DNA of 64,000 nucleotides, taken from assembly GCA_015680685.1 (NCBI GenBank), contig MNCI01021515.1, positions 311,105 to 375,104 of the forward strand, read 5' to 3'. Below, one piece after another: positions 1-10,490 of this stretch. This stretch comes from Gnetum montanum. Taxonomy: Eukaryota; Streptophyta; Gnetopsida; Gnetales; Gnetaceae. The notes beneath the pieces are model-generated. The model made no database searches. It was not told the origin of the DNA and worked only from the letters and a program-made list of their open reading frames with translations. How positions within the stretch are numbered: the stretch's first letter is position 1; the number at the start of each line of letters is the position of its first letter. Both the position numbers and the translations under genes were made by a program.

Positions 1-708
1 ACAAAAGAGTGAAGAACCAAGTGGGAATGACAAGGTTGTGACATCAAAGGAACTTATGAATTCTCTAGGCTTACTATTGTAAGTTCTACCCTATTGTTAA
101 GAATGTATTATTTTCTTGTAGATCTAACAAAAAATGGGAGTAAGATTATAATATGTGTTGCCTCACCATGTCACTGTAAAGACATGTTACCCATGTCTCA
201 AGGTAGTCCTTTGGTAAGGATGACACAATTAAAAACAAAATTCATGCACAAAATAAATTTCTGGGGGTCCCGCTGGAAAGACATGTTACCCAAACCTGAA
301 CATAAGCAACTTCTCAGGAATCTCAAAACTAAAGAGTATAATGAATAAACTCATCCCTTGAAGAACATGCCAAGTGGCAATACTCCTTGCAATAGTGGTA
401 GCCTTGTGGTTGTGAATCCTAGAGATGAAACAATGCAATGTCATTAGAAAGTGATTTGGACTTGGTTTGAATCTTGGATAGAAAGGATAATGATTACCTT
501 AACCATAGATTACACACAAGAATCCATTATGCTTATGGTAAGATACCTCATGTCCTGGTTTCAGCAAGCCCTTTTATAGTCCATTCTACCTCACTGTATA
601 TTTAATCATAACTTTATGGTTTTGTATAATATAGTGTTATTTTCCCAATTTGGTGATATTAATATGTGTGTTTTGCTAGAGAAGTATGTCTTACATTCAA
701 CTCCTTGA
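1..708 (+). mobile_element. Linker of a non-autonomous Athila-like element (fragment)
   Basis: This stretch is closely similar, base by base, to 44917-45571 inside element C. Both start with the same AAAAGAGTGAAGAACCAAG block and end at the same CAACTCCTTGAGTG block. It is the transcribed but apparently non-coding linker between the gag/pol part and ORF3. No coding signal is convincing; the small reading frame at 94-348 is not conserved in the other copy. Similarity stops abruptly at about 708, where an inverted LTR end begins. Confidence 0.7.
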
Positions 709-845
709 GTGCTAATGAGTGGCGAGGTACCCCTACACTCAACCATACGAATACGAGCGTGCACGTGCGATCCGGTCGAACTCCGCAAACTAAATGCCTT
801 AACGCCACAAGAAACACTTGGGGTTAATCGTTCGTTGTCTTCCCA
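709..845 (-). mobile_element. LTR 3'-end fragment (B-type)
   Basis: Read on the minus strand, this is the terminal part of an LTR. It contains GGAGTTCGACCGGATCG, then CTCGTATTCGTATGGTTGAG, then GGGGTACCTCGCCACTCAT. This matches the ends of both element B LTRs, and more loosely those of A and E. It retains many CpG sites and looks less decayed than its surroundings. The fragment is cut off exactly at the ambiguous base 846, so the rest of the LTR is missing or lost in assembly. Confidence 0.75.
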
Positions 846-846
846 N
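846..846. other. Ambiguous base at a structural break
   Basis: A single N. Sequence to its left is LTR end; sequence to its right is inverted linker. Similarity to the respective families runs right up to the N from both sides, so it probably marks a contig join or a closed gap. Confidence 0.8.
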
Positions 847-1330
847 TTAGGAATAATGATCGCAAGTTTGGTCTTAGTTTTATTGTCAGAAGAATTCCAT
901 TATGGCCATGGTAAGAACCTCTTATTGTTGGAATGGGTGGATGGATGTTGTGGTCTCACTGTATAGGTAATTAGTCCCTTATGATTTGATAGCATAGAGC
1001 AATTTTCACCTTATTGGAACTACATCTTGCTTTATTCAGTGTGTTTTATTAGAGAGTTAACAAAAATGTGTATAAGAAAAAATAATGGTAAAATATAGAA
1101 AAAGATAAAAGATGGTAAAAATTGCAAAAATAGTAAGAATAAGAAAAGTATGAAAAGAATGTAAAATGTCAAATAATGGAAAAAGGATTATATTAAATAA
1201 TGAAAAGATATTAAAGAATGTGAAAATTGGAAAGAAATGTGAAAATGTATAACAAGAAATTATAAATAAAAAAGAATTATAAAACAAAAAGTTAAAAAGA
1301 ACTTATTAATTTCTAAATCAATATAAGATA

Positions 1331-1340
1331 CCTCCCCCAT
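1331..1340 (-). promoter_or_regulatory. Internal polypurine tract of element L
   Basis: The minus strand reads ATGGGGGAGG, matching internal tracts at the same relative place in elements A, B, C and E. It resembles the terminal polypurine tracts next to the 3' LTRs (ATGGGGGTA). Confidence 0.5.
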
Positions 1341-1848
1341 GATTGAACTCATGGGTGAGTGTTCAGAAAATGGATCCTAGATCCCCTAGATCATACCCTC
1401 TAGGTTTCTCACTTATCATCCTTAGTGACTTAGTTTTTTTATTATCATCCCATGCAATCTTGATGGTAATCAAATTTTTTTCTTCTAAGGACATATATCT
1501 TCTTGGACTAGATGATCTTTTCATTCTAGAAGGTCCAACTATTCTTTATTGTTAATTCCTAATTTAGAATTTTAAGTCCTTATTTTCCTTATTTGTTGAT
1601 GTATGATTATGGTTTATGACATCTTTTTGTGAGTTTTCATTTTGGGTCATTTTCTTATAATAGGAGTTAATAAGTGGATTATATGTTTTTATGTATGTTT
1701 TGGATAATTTTTGGTTCTCAATTTTTGGCCACTGAATGTGTTTTGGTTTAGTGATTCATGTTTCTTTTTGTTCACACACTTGTTTCTCACATCTATTGTG
1801 GGCTGGTATAAGAATGGTGTTGGCTTTTTGAACTTTTGGTCCACAACT

Positions 1849-2250
1849 TTACCCATATTTATCATCAGTAATGCATGTAATTATTTGCATATGTATGGCT
1901 TCTTGCTTGTCTTTCTTAGAAATTTCAATGGATAAGTCTCTCATTCCTAACTTAGCATCTATTATGCTAAGCCATGCTCTTCCCATTATGATAGGAAATT
2001 TCTTGTTATTGTTCTTCACATCAATCACTAGAAAACATGCTAAATAGGGCCACCCATTGACAGTGGTCATCACATCTTCTATCTATTCCAAACTAATGGT
2101 GATAGATTAGTCTACTAGCTCTAACCTTATATTGCACTTCTTCAAGGATAGTAGGTTCCATGCCTTATATGTTTCTTAAGATATCAAATTTACTCCAGAA
2201 CCTGAGTCTAGTAGAGCCTTTCATGATGAATTTCCAACTACTTGTAAATA
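1849..2250 (-). pseudogene. Retropepsin-like protease remnant (element L)
   Basis: The minus strand encodes an aspartic protease typical of Athila-like polyproteins. The active-site region reads LLDSGSGVNLIS (near 2175-2215). After a stop come a GWPYLACFLVIDVK segment and a NNKKFPIIMGRAWLSIIDAK segment, the usual flap-to-C-terminal part. The stop directly after NLIS comes from a TAA that is also present in element C at the same place, so it predates the separation of the two copies. The only clean open part is 1849-2073. The product would be non-functional as it stands. Confidence 0.75.
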
Positions 2251-2945
2251 AATCAAAGGAACTCCTAGATATACTATTTTCCTAGGAAGTGTCCCTACCT
2301 TAATTTAGTTTAATACTATATCTGCTAGTGTGACAGTTTTATGTTCATGATTCGATTTTTGTGGAAGCGTGGTATTGGTAGGAGTATCTATCATAGGAGA
2401 AACTTGTCTTAATGAAGTTCTAATTCTACCAACCTTTTCTGAACTTTTCATAAACAAATGGCATTTCTTGATTTTCCTTTAGTATCACTAGTATGACCCT
2501 CTCTTTGTATATTCACAACCCTTATAGCACTTCTCTATTGAGGTTGTGATGGTAGTTTCCCCTACATGATAGGTAGTGGCATTTATGGCAAAGAATTGGA
2601 AAGGGGATTTGATGGGCCAGTTGTTGGTAGATGTTCATAATAATTGTGATCCATCCTTGAAGTAGTAGGCCTAGAGTATTCTAGTGGATAATTAAGAAGA
2701 AGAAGTTTGGATTGAAGCTTTTCTTGGGGATATTGGATGCTAAACATAATATCTGTAAGGGTCTAGGTGCCTATATGGATATTAATGTATTGGTGGTGGC
2801 ATTGCCCATGTTTGTGATTGATACCACTACTATTGGTATTGCCGTTGTGGTTGTGGGTAGGCTCTACTTGGGTAATATATTGGCTGGAAAGGTTGCCATA
2901 TATTTCTTTGAGGATAAGGTAGCCTTTTAGGTGAAACACCATCAA

Positions 2946-3280
2946 AATTGCATGTTATAGCCTTTGTAATCTCCATCCCATGAAATTGAGGCTAAACTTC
3001 ATTGTAAATGTGAAGATTACAACCTAGGAGGTGTAATCTCACATACTTTATACTTTTGGGGCTAAAATTTTCCTAATAAGTCGTTAATGCCTCATCCCCC
3101 AAGAGAAAATAGCCATATAATGCCTATATTTGGGTTGGGGGGATGGGGGATTAAAAAATGCCTTTTAGGATGCCAAAATTAGCATTTTGATGGGTTTTAT
3201 GGGGGTATGCCATTTTTCACATTGAAGATACCTGTTGGAGTATGTGGCCCAGCTACCCTTAATTTTGGAGGGTTAAACAT
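2946..3280. other. Non-coding repeat flank of element A
   Basis: No coding signal. It contains a purine-rich ATGGGGGTATG near 3200, like the family polypurine tracts, and runs to the AACAT target site of element A. Before that insertion this sequence continued directly at 17288, in the leader of element D. Confidence 0.45.
3276..3280 (+). repeat. Target-site duplication of element A, left copy
   Basis: AACAT directly before the 5' LTR. The identical AACAT follows the 3' LTR at 17283-17287. Confidence 0.9.
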
Positions 3281-3319
3281 TGATGAAGTGCTAAATAGTC
3301 GATGTGTCGACTATGCCAT

Positions 3320-3339
3320 GTATACGGGGCCCCGTATAC
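3320..3339. promoter_or_regulatory. U3 palindrome of element A
   Basis: A perfect 20-bp palindrome, GTATACGGGGCCCCGTATAC, about 95 bp upstream of the TATA box. In the 3' LTR (near 16423-16440) it survives only in part: ATATACGGGGCC is followed by a decayed right half. Likely a dimeric factor-binding site (inference). Confidence 0.55.
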
Positions 3340-3433
3340 GGAGCCCCGTATATGCAACCCCATTGACGTGGCCCTGTCAATGCATCTATCCATGCATCTA
3401 CGTGGCCCCATTTACGTGGAGCCTATTCTAGCC

Positions 3434-3441
3434 TATAAATA
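3434..3441 (+). promoter_or_regulatory. TATA box of the A 5' LTR
   Basis: TATAAATA within GCCTATAAATAGG. The same box lies at 16520-16527 in the 3' LTR. Confidence 0.7.
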
Positions 3442-4202
3442 GGTGTGCTTCCACCACACTTAGGTACCTTTTTGGAAATTGTAGTGAAGCTCTTGCAGTT
3501 TGTTTCCATGAGAGTTAGAATATTTTCCAAGTGCCTACAGTAGGTGTAAGAAAGGTGTCTGACTCTTTATTCGAGCGCTGATGTACCTAAGCCATTGGCA
3601 TGAACGGCAATAAAGATGAGCTTTTCAAACATTCCTTGTAGCAATTGGACTTAGTCATTTGATGCATTTAATAGTTTAATATTTCTATGCTTGAATAATT
3701 CCTTAAGTTTCCATTGTTATTACTTTAATCACCATCACTCTCTTATAGTTCATACAAACCATAAGTACAACCATCTTAAACATAAATCTAACACTTGACA
3801 ACCCAGTGACCCTTAATGTCTGGTAACCTAGTAGTGGCTAGGGAATGCTTAGGATGTGCATGGAAGATGGGATCAGATACTTATGCTAGGAAGAGTTAAT
3901 ATATAGATTAGGATAACTATAGATTATGTAATATTCCATTCCTTACTTTCCATTTCAAGAATTAGCCGCTAGAAGATAAAGTAAAAAAGCCATAAAAATC
4001 AGTTGCCTCAATCTCACTTAACCATCGCAATCAAACACATCACAAGTGAGGTTGGAAATTCAACAACCATTCTAACACAAGGTTTTGCTAGTTAGGGTAT
4101 TAGGGTATGCAAAGTGCTTGTAGTCTACGAAATTTGACAGAGTCGCTTGTGAACGCCTATGATTCACATGGTTGGGCATAGGGGTACCTCGCCGCTCATC
4201 AT

Positions 4203-4220
4203 TGGCACTATTGTCAGGGA
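4203..4220 (+). promoter_or_regulatory. Primer-binding site of element A (tRNA-Asp type)
   Basis: TGGCACTATTGTCAGGGA, one base after the LTR. It fits the tRNA-Asp primer site of Athila/Tat elements (TGGCGCCGTTGCCGGGGA), with every difference a C-to-T or G-to-A change. Confidence 0.75.
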
Positions 4221-4364
4221 CTATTATTCTTACATGCACCATCTAACCTTAGCAAAATTATCATTCACATCGTTGGAATGGACCCAGTATAGTAAAATCT
4301 ACGCACACTAGGTGGCCTAAGTAAAAATTAAGGTACACCAATTAGTGGATTATCTAACATCCAA

Positions 4365-6670
4365 CATGCCTTCTTCTCACAGGTGAGATGGATAGAACCC
4401 ACCAGTGCCACAAGAATGTCAGGTGGTATACACGCATCCAGATGAATATGTCCCTGACTTCACCTTTATCCTACATCAAGATGAGCATTTGTGCTGGCTA
4501 GCCATGGAAGGCAACATCGTACTACCACCTGACCGATCGGCTCCTGGAATGCTGTTTCACAATCTAGCCAGACTAGGCATTCAGGACTGCAATGTGGAGT
4601 ACGTCATGGAGGACCATGACTACCAGGACTATCACCCCACTGAGGCCCAACGTATATGAGACTAGCAGCAGGCAGAATAGTATGAACACCTGAAGGGGAA
4701 ATAGTTCAGTAACCCGTTATTCTTGCAAGGGCTGCAAGATGATGGGGAACCTGTCTTTCATGATTCCCATTTAGTCAAACTTTCTTTGGGGCATTAGATC
4801 ATTCAGTCCATCATTCAAAACAAGAAATCAAGTAACCGGGACCCCTAAGAGGGTGGAAGGTCACGTAAGAGAGGTCATGGCACACGCAGAGATGGGCATG
4901 AAGATCGAGGCCATCATTAGAGTAGAGGGGGAGATCAACACTGGGGTGGTGGTGATTCTTCTCCCTCTTCTCCATCCTCTCACTTCCTTCTACCTTCATC
5001 CAGTTCTGACTCCGATCGAGACCATGGTAGAAAGAAGCGAGGGGATGGTGGTCATAGGGTCCGAAGGGAACAATGTGAGGGACCACGTGACCAATCACGC
5101 AGGCCTCACCGTCAAGAAAGGAGAGGTAGATAAACTCATCATAGACATTATGGCTTTCAGTAGGACTATGACTTGGATGAACCATTATTGGCTACTTGAA
5201 CCATGATCCATATCACCGAGGTAGTCCAAATACCCAGTAGGCACTTGAAAGATAGTCGGATCAAGCACATTGACATGAACAACATCCCTAGATTTGAAGG
5301 GAGATACAATTGTGATCCACAAACTCACCTGGAAGCATTTCATGATGCTTGGACCTTGCAGAACATTGATAATGATTGGCAAAAACATAAGCTATTCCCT
5401 CGCACACTCATCAAAGAAGCAAAAAAGTTGGTATCGGTCTTTGGAGCTGGAATCAATCAGAAGATGGAGTACAATGCTGGAAATCTTCAATGAAAAGTAT
5501 CAAACCTACTCTAGAGTCGCGAACCTAAGACGCCAAATCCAAGGGTGGAAACAAGGTAGTCATGAACCCTTAGATGCAACCATGAGTAGATACTACTCAT
5601 TGTTGCATCAATGCCCTGGTCATGACTACTCTCAATAGGCACAGCTTCACCATATCATTGATGGGCTTTGCTTTGAAACTGGAAAGACCCTTGGCATGTA
5701 TGCCCAAGGATGACTATAAGAACTAAGGGTCCATCAATTGTAGTGCCTAATTGAGCAAGTGGCTAAGGAATTGGGGGAACTTAGAAAGAAGAAGAGTGCA
5801 GAGGAGTTTAATCGGGATCCCTCCATCAGAAAGAGGAAGGTTCAATTTTGTGAAGATGAACAGGAATCACCACTGGATGTAGAGGTAAACTAAAAAAGCT
5901 TGCCCCTATAGAAATTTTCCTTTGAAATATTAGCAAAGGTTGAAAAGATGTGGGACTCTTTGGAAGAAAAATTTCAAAGTGTTCTGAAAATCACAGAGGA
6001 GTCTAGAGAGCAAGGTAATGATCGTGATTGGCGTAGGAAGAAGGAAGTTGAACATGCCCATCATAAAGGTAAGGGCAAAGTTGCTTTAGCAGAACAGGTT
6101 GCAGACTCTGATACAAAGGAAGATGATGAATGTGACATATGCCAATATGAACATCTTAAGGGGTGTTTTCCCATGGTGTCACATCTATAAGAGTTTGGGG
6201 TGTATGCGTTAAATCCTTACCTAGCAAAGAGGCAAACACCCCAAAGGTTGCCTTACCCACAAAGCAATCCCAAGAAGTTCCATCAACAACAAGGATATTA
6301 TCCAAGTGGAGTGCCACTGCAGCCTTACAAATACTTTAAGCAATGGTAGAACCCACAGGTGTGGATAATGCCACCTCTAAGGCAGCAGTACCCTTACCAA
6401 TAGCTAGATCCCTGTGGGTACTACATTCAACAACCAGTCTCCACGTAGGACTCTTCCAATCATGCAACCTTTCAGAATTATTACCACTCCCCAGAATATT
6501 TTTGACCATAGTCTCCATCACCTAGGGGGGAAGGCCCACATCTCTACTATCCTCCATCACCTTCTCCTATTGTCCCTACTCAGCAACACCCCACTCAGTT
6601 ACCATCTGCTCCACCTATGCAAGGGGAAATACCACCACAGCCATAGCAACATAACGCTATGAGGGCTGTC
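4365..6670 (+). pseudogene. gag: gag of element A
   Basis: Capsid-like polyprotein start, broken by several stops and frameshifts. The start MPSSHR matches MSSFHR of element E (52326), which supports this ATG. A conserved N-terminal block follows (VVYTHPDEYVPDFTFILHQ, 4423-4480). The retrotransposon Gag core lies at about 5260-5720: PRFEGRYNCDPQTHLEAFHD, then SWYRSLELESIRRWSTM, RYYSLLHQCPGHDYS and HHIIDGL. The C-terminal third is rich in Pro, Gln and Tyr. A Cys/His cluster (CDICQYEHLKGC, near 6130) may be a degenerate nucleocapsid finger, but it is not a standard CCHC knuckle. Protease follows. Confidence 0.85.
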
Positions 6671-6677
6671 AACCTAG

Positions 6678-7424
6678 TTGAGTGGACCGGAAGCCAAGCC
6701 ATGGAAATGTCCCTTTTTCTGGCCCAATAACCTAAGCATACCCTCATACACATTTGTGGCTAGTGCCTTTGAACCTCAAAATGCCTCCACTATTCCACCC
6801 TTCGAGCAGCCTTCAAACCAAATGCCATCCAACGTACAAATAGTCATGCTCACACACATCATGATTAACTGGATAAAGGTAGGTCATCTTCCCTTGAAAT
6901 TAACTGATCTAGGAAGCCCCCTCATCTATCTTCAGGTGGTAGGAAATGAACCATGTAAAGCTCTTCTAGATTCGGGATCGGGGATCAACTTGATTTCACA
7001 TGACATGTACAAGACTTGGAACCTGTCCCTATTAAAGAAGAGCAACATTTGGCTCAAATTGGCAGACCAATCCATTACTATTCCCTTGGGATTGGTGGAA
7101 GACATTGTGACCACTATTTGTGGGTGGTCCTACCCTGCTAACTTCCTTGTCATCCGTGTTGAGAATTGCAAGGGAAACTTCCCCATCATAATGGGAAGGG
7201 ACTGGTTGAGTACGGTGGATGCAAGATTGGGGCTCTATGATCTTTCCCTTGAAATTTTAAAGAAAATCCTTTTGGAAAGATTGAGAAGAAGCATGTTCCA
7301 TGCATCACGTACAGTGACTCCAGGTGCAACTATGTGCAACAGCTATGGTTTGCTAAGCAAACATCTATTCAAGAATGTAGTTAGTGTACCGAGGAATCAA
7401 AAGTTCAACAATGTCGGTATGTAG
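6678..7424 (+). pseudogene. Aspartic protease region of element A pol
   Basis: A 248-codon open frame, one of the longest in the window. Residues about 92-106 read KALLDSGSGINLISH: the D-S-G active site of retropepsins, hydrophobic Leu residues before it and NLIS after it, as usual for plant Ty3/gypsy. The flap region is near TTICGWSYPANFLVIRV, and the C-terminal GNFPIIMGRDWLS corresponds to the ILG(R/K)DW motif of gypsy proteases. It cleaves the Gag-Pol polyprotein in active elements. The catalytic triplet is intact here, although neighbouring domains are broken. Confidence 0.88.
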
Positions 7425-7486
7425 CAAGCACAAATCAAGAAGGCACCCAGTGGCTAACCACTAATCCTACTAGTAGCACTTTTTAC

Positions 7487-8459
7487 ATGGAACCATCTAA
7501 GGGGCTTGTACATGCCTACGTAGAAAGCATGGATGATTTGGAAGAGGTTCATCAACAAGTATCCACTGTTGATGACCGTGATGATTGGGGAAAGTTACAA
7601 ATCATTGAAATTTTTAAACAAGAGCCTTTGGAACTCAAACCCCTACCAACCCACTTAGAATATGCATTTTTGCAGAATGGGAAACCGATGATCATCAATG
7701 CCATCGTTACTCCCGAATAAAAGAGGAAGTTGCTGAAGGTGATAAGCAAATGCGATGATGCTTTTTCATGGTCGTATCTTGAATTAACAAGAGTTGATCC
7801 TAGGTTTTGTCAACATCAGATTTATATTGACCCCTCCATGAAGCCACGACGACAACAAAAAAGGTGATTGAACCCCAAATTGAAGCAGGTTGTCAAAGAT
7901 GAAATCGAGCAGTTGCTGAAAGCGGGGTTCATCTACTCTATTGCTAATAGCAAATAGGTTAGCCCACTCATTATTATGCCAAAGAAGGGTGGCAAATGGA
8001 GGGTCTGTATAGATTTCTGATTACTCAACATGGCTACCTTCAAAGATCACTCCCCACTCCCATTTGTGGACTAAATGTTGGATACGATTGTAGGGCATCA
8101 TTATTATAGGCTTTTGGATGGTTATAGTGGCTATAACTAGATCCAAATTGCACCAGAAGACTAGGCTAAGAAAACCTTCACAAGTCCCTAGGGGACTTTT
8201 GCATACAAAAAGATGCACTTTGTCCTGTGTAATGCACCTGCCACTTTCCAATAGATTGTCCTCAACATCTTCCAGCAGCAAATTAGCAATGGGGTAGAAG
8301 TCTTCATGGATGATTTCTCTACCTATGGAGCCACATTTGATCAAGCCTTGGACTGCCTTGAGCAAGTTCTAAAAAGATGTGTTGAAACTTATCTATGGCT
8401 CAACTAGCAGAAACACCACTTAATGGTCCAAGAGGGCATTGTGCTAGGGCACTGTATGT
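7487..8459 (+). pseudogene. Reverse transcriptase of element A, N-terminal part
   Basis: Begins with the PR-RT connection (ELKPLPTHLEYAFL, 7628-7669). RT fingers and palm follow: QLLKAGFIYSI, PLIIMPKKGGKWRVCIDF (7963-8018), LLDGYSGYN (8111-8137), and the catalytic box as FMDD (8303-8314) in VFMDDFSTYG. FMDD in place of the common YMDD is seen in other plant gypsy elements. Several TAG stops sit where Gln is expected, as in GYN-stop-IQIAP. Right after the VLGH motif the gene is cut by the P1 insertion and resumes at 9833. Confidence 0.88.
8452..8459 (+). repeat. Target-site duplication of P1, left copy
   Basis: CTGTATGT, matching CCATATTT at 9833-9840 apart from three positions. The uninterrupted RT reading (GGGCACTG then TATTTCACA) supports duplication of about 8 bp. 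Confidence 0.5.
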
Positions 8460-9832
8460 AGTGATAGAAAACGTCAGTGGATGGAAACACCGAGAGGTCT
8501 TTGGGTGCACAACCTAACCTTGAATCTACACAAGGGCTGTGCTGGAGAGAACAGATTCAGGGTGCCCTGAATGGTCTAGTCAATCAGACATGGACTTAAC
8601 TGGTGTACGATAACCCTTTTGCAAACAATGATTTTAAATGGAACACCTGATGGTAAAAATAAAAAAAATGTAATGTGCACAATAGTAGAAACATGCTAAA
8701 GCACGTAAATAAATATTGTAATCAAACAAAAAGAGAGTTTGAATAGAAATATACACTACCCTGAAAAAGGGGTACAGGTATATAGAGTGTACAATAGGCA
8801 TAGTAAGAGCATAGCCATAGCCTCGGTGGTGTCAGGCTGTGAAATTTGGTGCTCACTATGATAAACTATGTCTGCTAGGTCGGTAGTTATGGTGCACTGC
8901 ATGATGTCCCATAGGGTTGCAATGGAGCTACAGTGTACCGTGCGGTGTAGTTGTGCCTCTTTGTTGGTATGGTGTGCTTTAGGTCTCGTTTGCCCATGGA
9001 GCTAGGTGCCAAGATGCCAAAATGCTAAATGCCTTATTGGTAAAGAAATGGGAGCCTCCCTTTTTTTTTCTCTTTTTTTTTTAAAATACGGTGTAGAGAT
9101 ATTTATAGGGCTAGGGTTTGCCCAAAATGTAGATGCCACGTGGCAGTGTGGTGGGTGTTACACTATAGCGCTACATTGCATTATAATGCTACGCTATGCA
9201 CTATAGCACAGGGTATTGCACTGTAGTGCTACGCTACACACTATAGCGCTACACATAGCATAGCAGGGTGCAGAAAGTGTCATCGTTCTAACACTTAGAA
9301 AAATCTTGCAAATCTAGCAATTGGTGTTATGCTATGCTACGCTATGCTACATAACGTAGAAGGGTCTAGAAAGTGTCATCGTTCTGACACTTATAAAAGT
9401 CTTACAAATTTGGCAATTGGTGCTATGCTATGCTATGCTATGCTATGCAGCGTAACAGGCTGTAGAAAGTGCCATCGTTTTGACACTTATAAAAGTCTTC
9501 CAAATCTGGCAGTTGGTGTTGTACTACATTACGCTATGCATTGTAATAGGATGCTACACTATAGTGCTAAGTGGTACATTGTAGCGCTACACTGTAGTGC
9601 TACGCTGCACACTGTAGCGCTACACAACGCATTGTAGCGCTACGCTACGCTACGCTACATAGCATAGCAGGGTGTTACATTGTAGCGCTATGCTGTGCAC
9701 TGTAGCACTGCACACTGTAGTGTACGCTACGCTATGCTACATAGCATAGTAAGGTGTAGAAAGTCCCATTGTTCTTACACTTGGAAAAATCTATAGTTGA
9801 GATGCTGAGACTCGAAATTTTGTGGTGTTTCA
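8460..9832. mobile_element. P1: palindrome-rich insertion element, unclassified
   Basis: A 1373-bp insertion that splits the RT of element A. Its start (AGTGATAGAAAACG) and end (GGTGTTTCA) match those of P2 at 35497-37199 (AGTAACCGAAAATG and GGTGTTTCA). The interiors also share a TATTTATAGGG block and a GATGCCAC(A/G)TGG block. The right half is an array of degenerate units built from palindromes of the GTAGCGCTAC type. No protein-coding capacity is seen. Termini are not good inverted repeats. The roughly 8-bp duplication suggests a DNA transposon, perhaps hAT-like, but the family is not assigned. Confidence 0.65.
9150..9770. repeat. Palindromic tandem array in P1
   Basis: Clustered GCTACGC, GCTATGC and TAGCGCTA motifs alternate with a spacer of the type ACACTTAGAAAAATCTTGCAAA, which recurs near 9290, 9388 and 9484, with a shortened copy near 9777. 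Units are about 95-100 bp where regular. The cluster should fold strongly as single-stranded DNA or RNA. Confidence 0.7.
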
Positions 9833-10490
9833 CCATATTTCACAAAGAGGGTTTAGCGTGGATCCTAAAAAAATCAGGGTCATCTAAGCAATCACCAAGC
9901 AACCAAGCACTATAAAAGATGTTCAGTCATTCCTTGGCCACATTGGTTACTACTGGTGCTTCATCAAAAATTTCTTGAAGAACGCCAAGTCGTTGGTGGA
10001 ACTCACGAAAAAATATGCTCCATTCGTCTAGACCATGGAATGTAAATCTGCATTACAAACACTTAAATAGAAACTCATAGAGACTCTAGTTCTATGGGCA
10101 CTTGATTAGTCCAGGCCCTTCCACATCATGATGGATGCGTCTAGCTATGCATTGGGAGTTGTGCTTACATAGTGAGATGACAAAAAATGCCCATACTATA
10201 TTCACTATGCAAGCCGTAGCATTGTCGGTGCCTAGCTTAACTACACCACCACTGGAAAAGAGTTGATGAAGGTGGTGTTCGCCTTGGAAAAATTTCAACA
10301 CTATGTGCTCGGGTACAAGGTGTTTGTGCATACTGACCTTAGTGCTATCTGGTTCCTAATGAACAAACCAACGGTGAGCCCCCGTATCATACAGTGGCTA
10401 CTGATTCTTCAAGAATTTGACCTCACTATGGTAGACTAGAAGGGAACTAGGAGGGTGGTCGTTGACCACTTGTCTCAGCTATAATGGGAT
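9833..10490 (+). pseudogene. RT C-terminus and RNase H of element A
   Basis: Resumes after P1 with the RT connection: SFLGHIGYYWCFIKNF, then VELTKKYAPFV. RNase H starts near 10110: MMDASSYALGVVL gives the first Asp, KELMKVVFALEKF (10261-10299) the Glu, and VFVHTDLSAIWFL (10321-10358) the next Asp. LLILQEFDL and VVDHLSQL close the domain, as in plant gypsy elements. Stops at expected Gln codons break the frame. In a live element it would degrade the RNA of the RNA-DNA hybrid. Confidence 0.85.

Larger units (their letters stand above)
847..2945 (-). mobile_element. Element L: inverted non-autonomous Athila-like fragment
   Basis: The minus strand of 847-2560 matches element C from 43199 to about 44890 in the same order: gag tail, protease, post-protease spacer, internal polypurine tract, AT-rich linker. 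From 2560 to 2945 it extends further into a Gag C-terminal region rich in Asn, His and Gln, like the Gag tail of E near 54170-54340. L and C both lack RT, RNase H and integrase after the protease, with the same spacer in their place, and both carry a stop at the same protease codon. They are therefore copies of one deleted subfamily. Confidence 0.75.
3281..4201 (+). repeat. Element A 5' LTR
   Basis: 921 bp, TGATGAAG to CTCATCA. The U3 holds a perfect 20-bp palindrome at 3320-3339, centred on GGGGCCCC, and a partial second copy of its motif. A TATA box, TATAAATA, lies at 3434-3441. AATAAA near 3610 could be the polyadenylation signal. U5 carries the family motif GGTAACCTAGTAGTGG near 3822. The 3' partner is 16381-17282. 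Confidence 0.92.

Noticed and set aside
1057-1287. Phe/Ile-rich minus-strand frame resembling a membrane protein
   Set aside because: Low-complexity T-rich linker. The matching region in element C (44430-44710) has no such frame conserved.
4203-4220. Possible tRNA gene
   Set aside because: Only the 18-nt primer-binding site is present; no cloverleaf around it.
4811-5185. 124-codon minus-strand frame
   Set aside because: Antisense to gag of element A, and not conserved in element E.
8021-8365. 114-codon minus-strand frame
   Set aside because: Exact shadow of the conserved RT domain on the plus strand.
9150-9770. Repeat-spacer pattern reminiscent of a CRISPR array
   Set aside because: Repeats are degenerate, the shared part is the spacer-like block, there are no cas genes, and the context is a plant transposon.
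8460-9832. P1 and P2 as solo LTRs
   Set aside because: They start TGAAACACC and have a TATA box on the minus strand, but the other end does not finish in CA and the target duplication is about 8 bp, where 4-6 bp would be expected.
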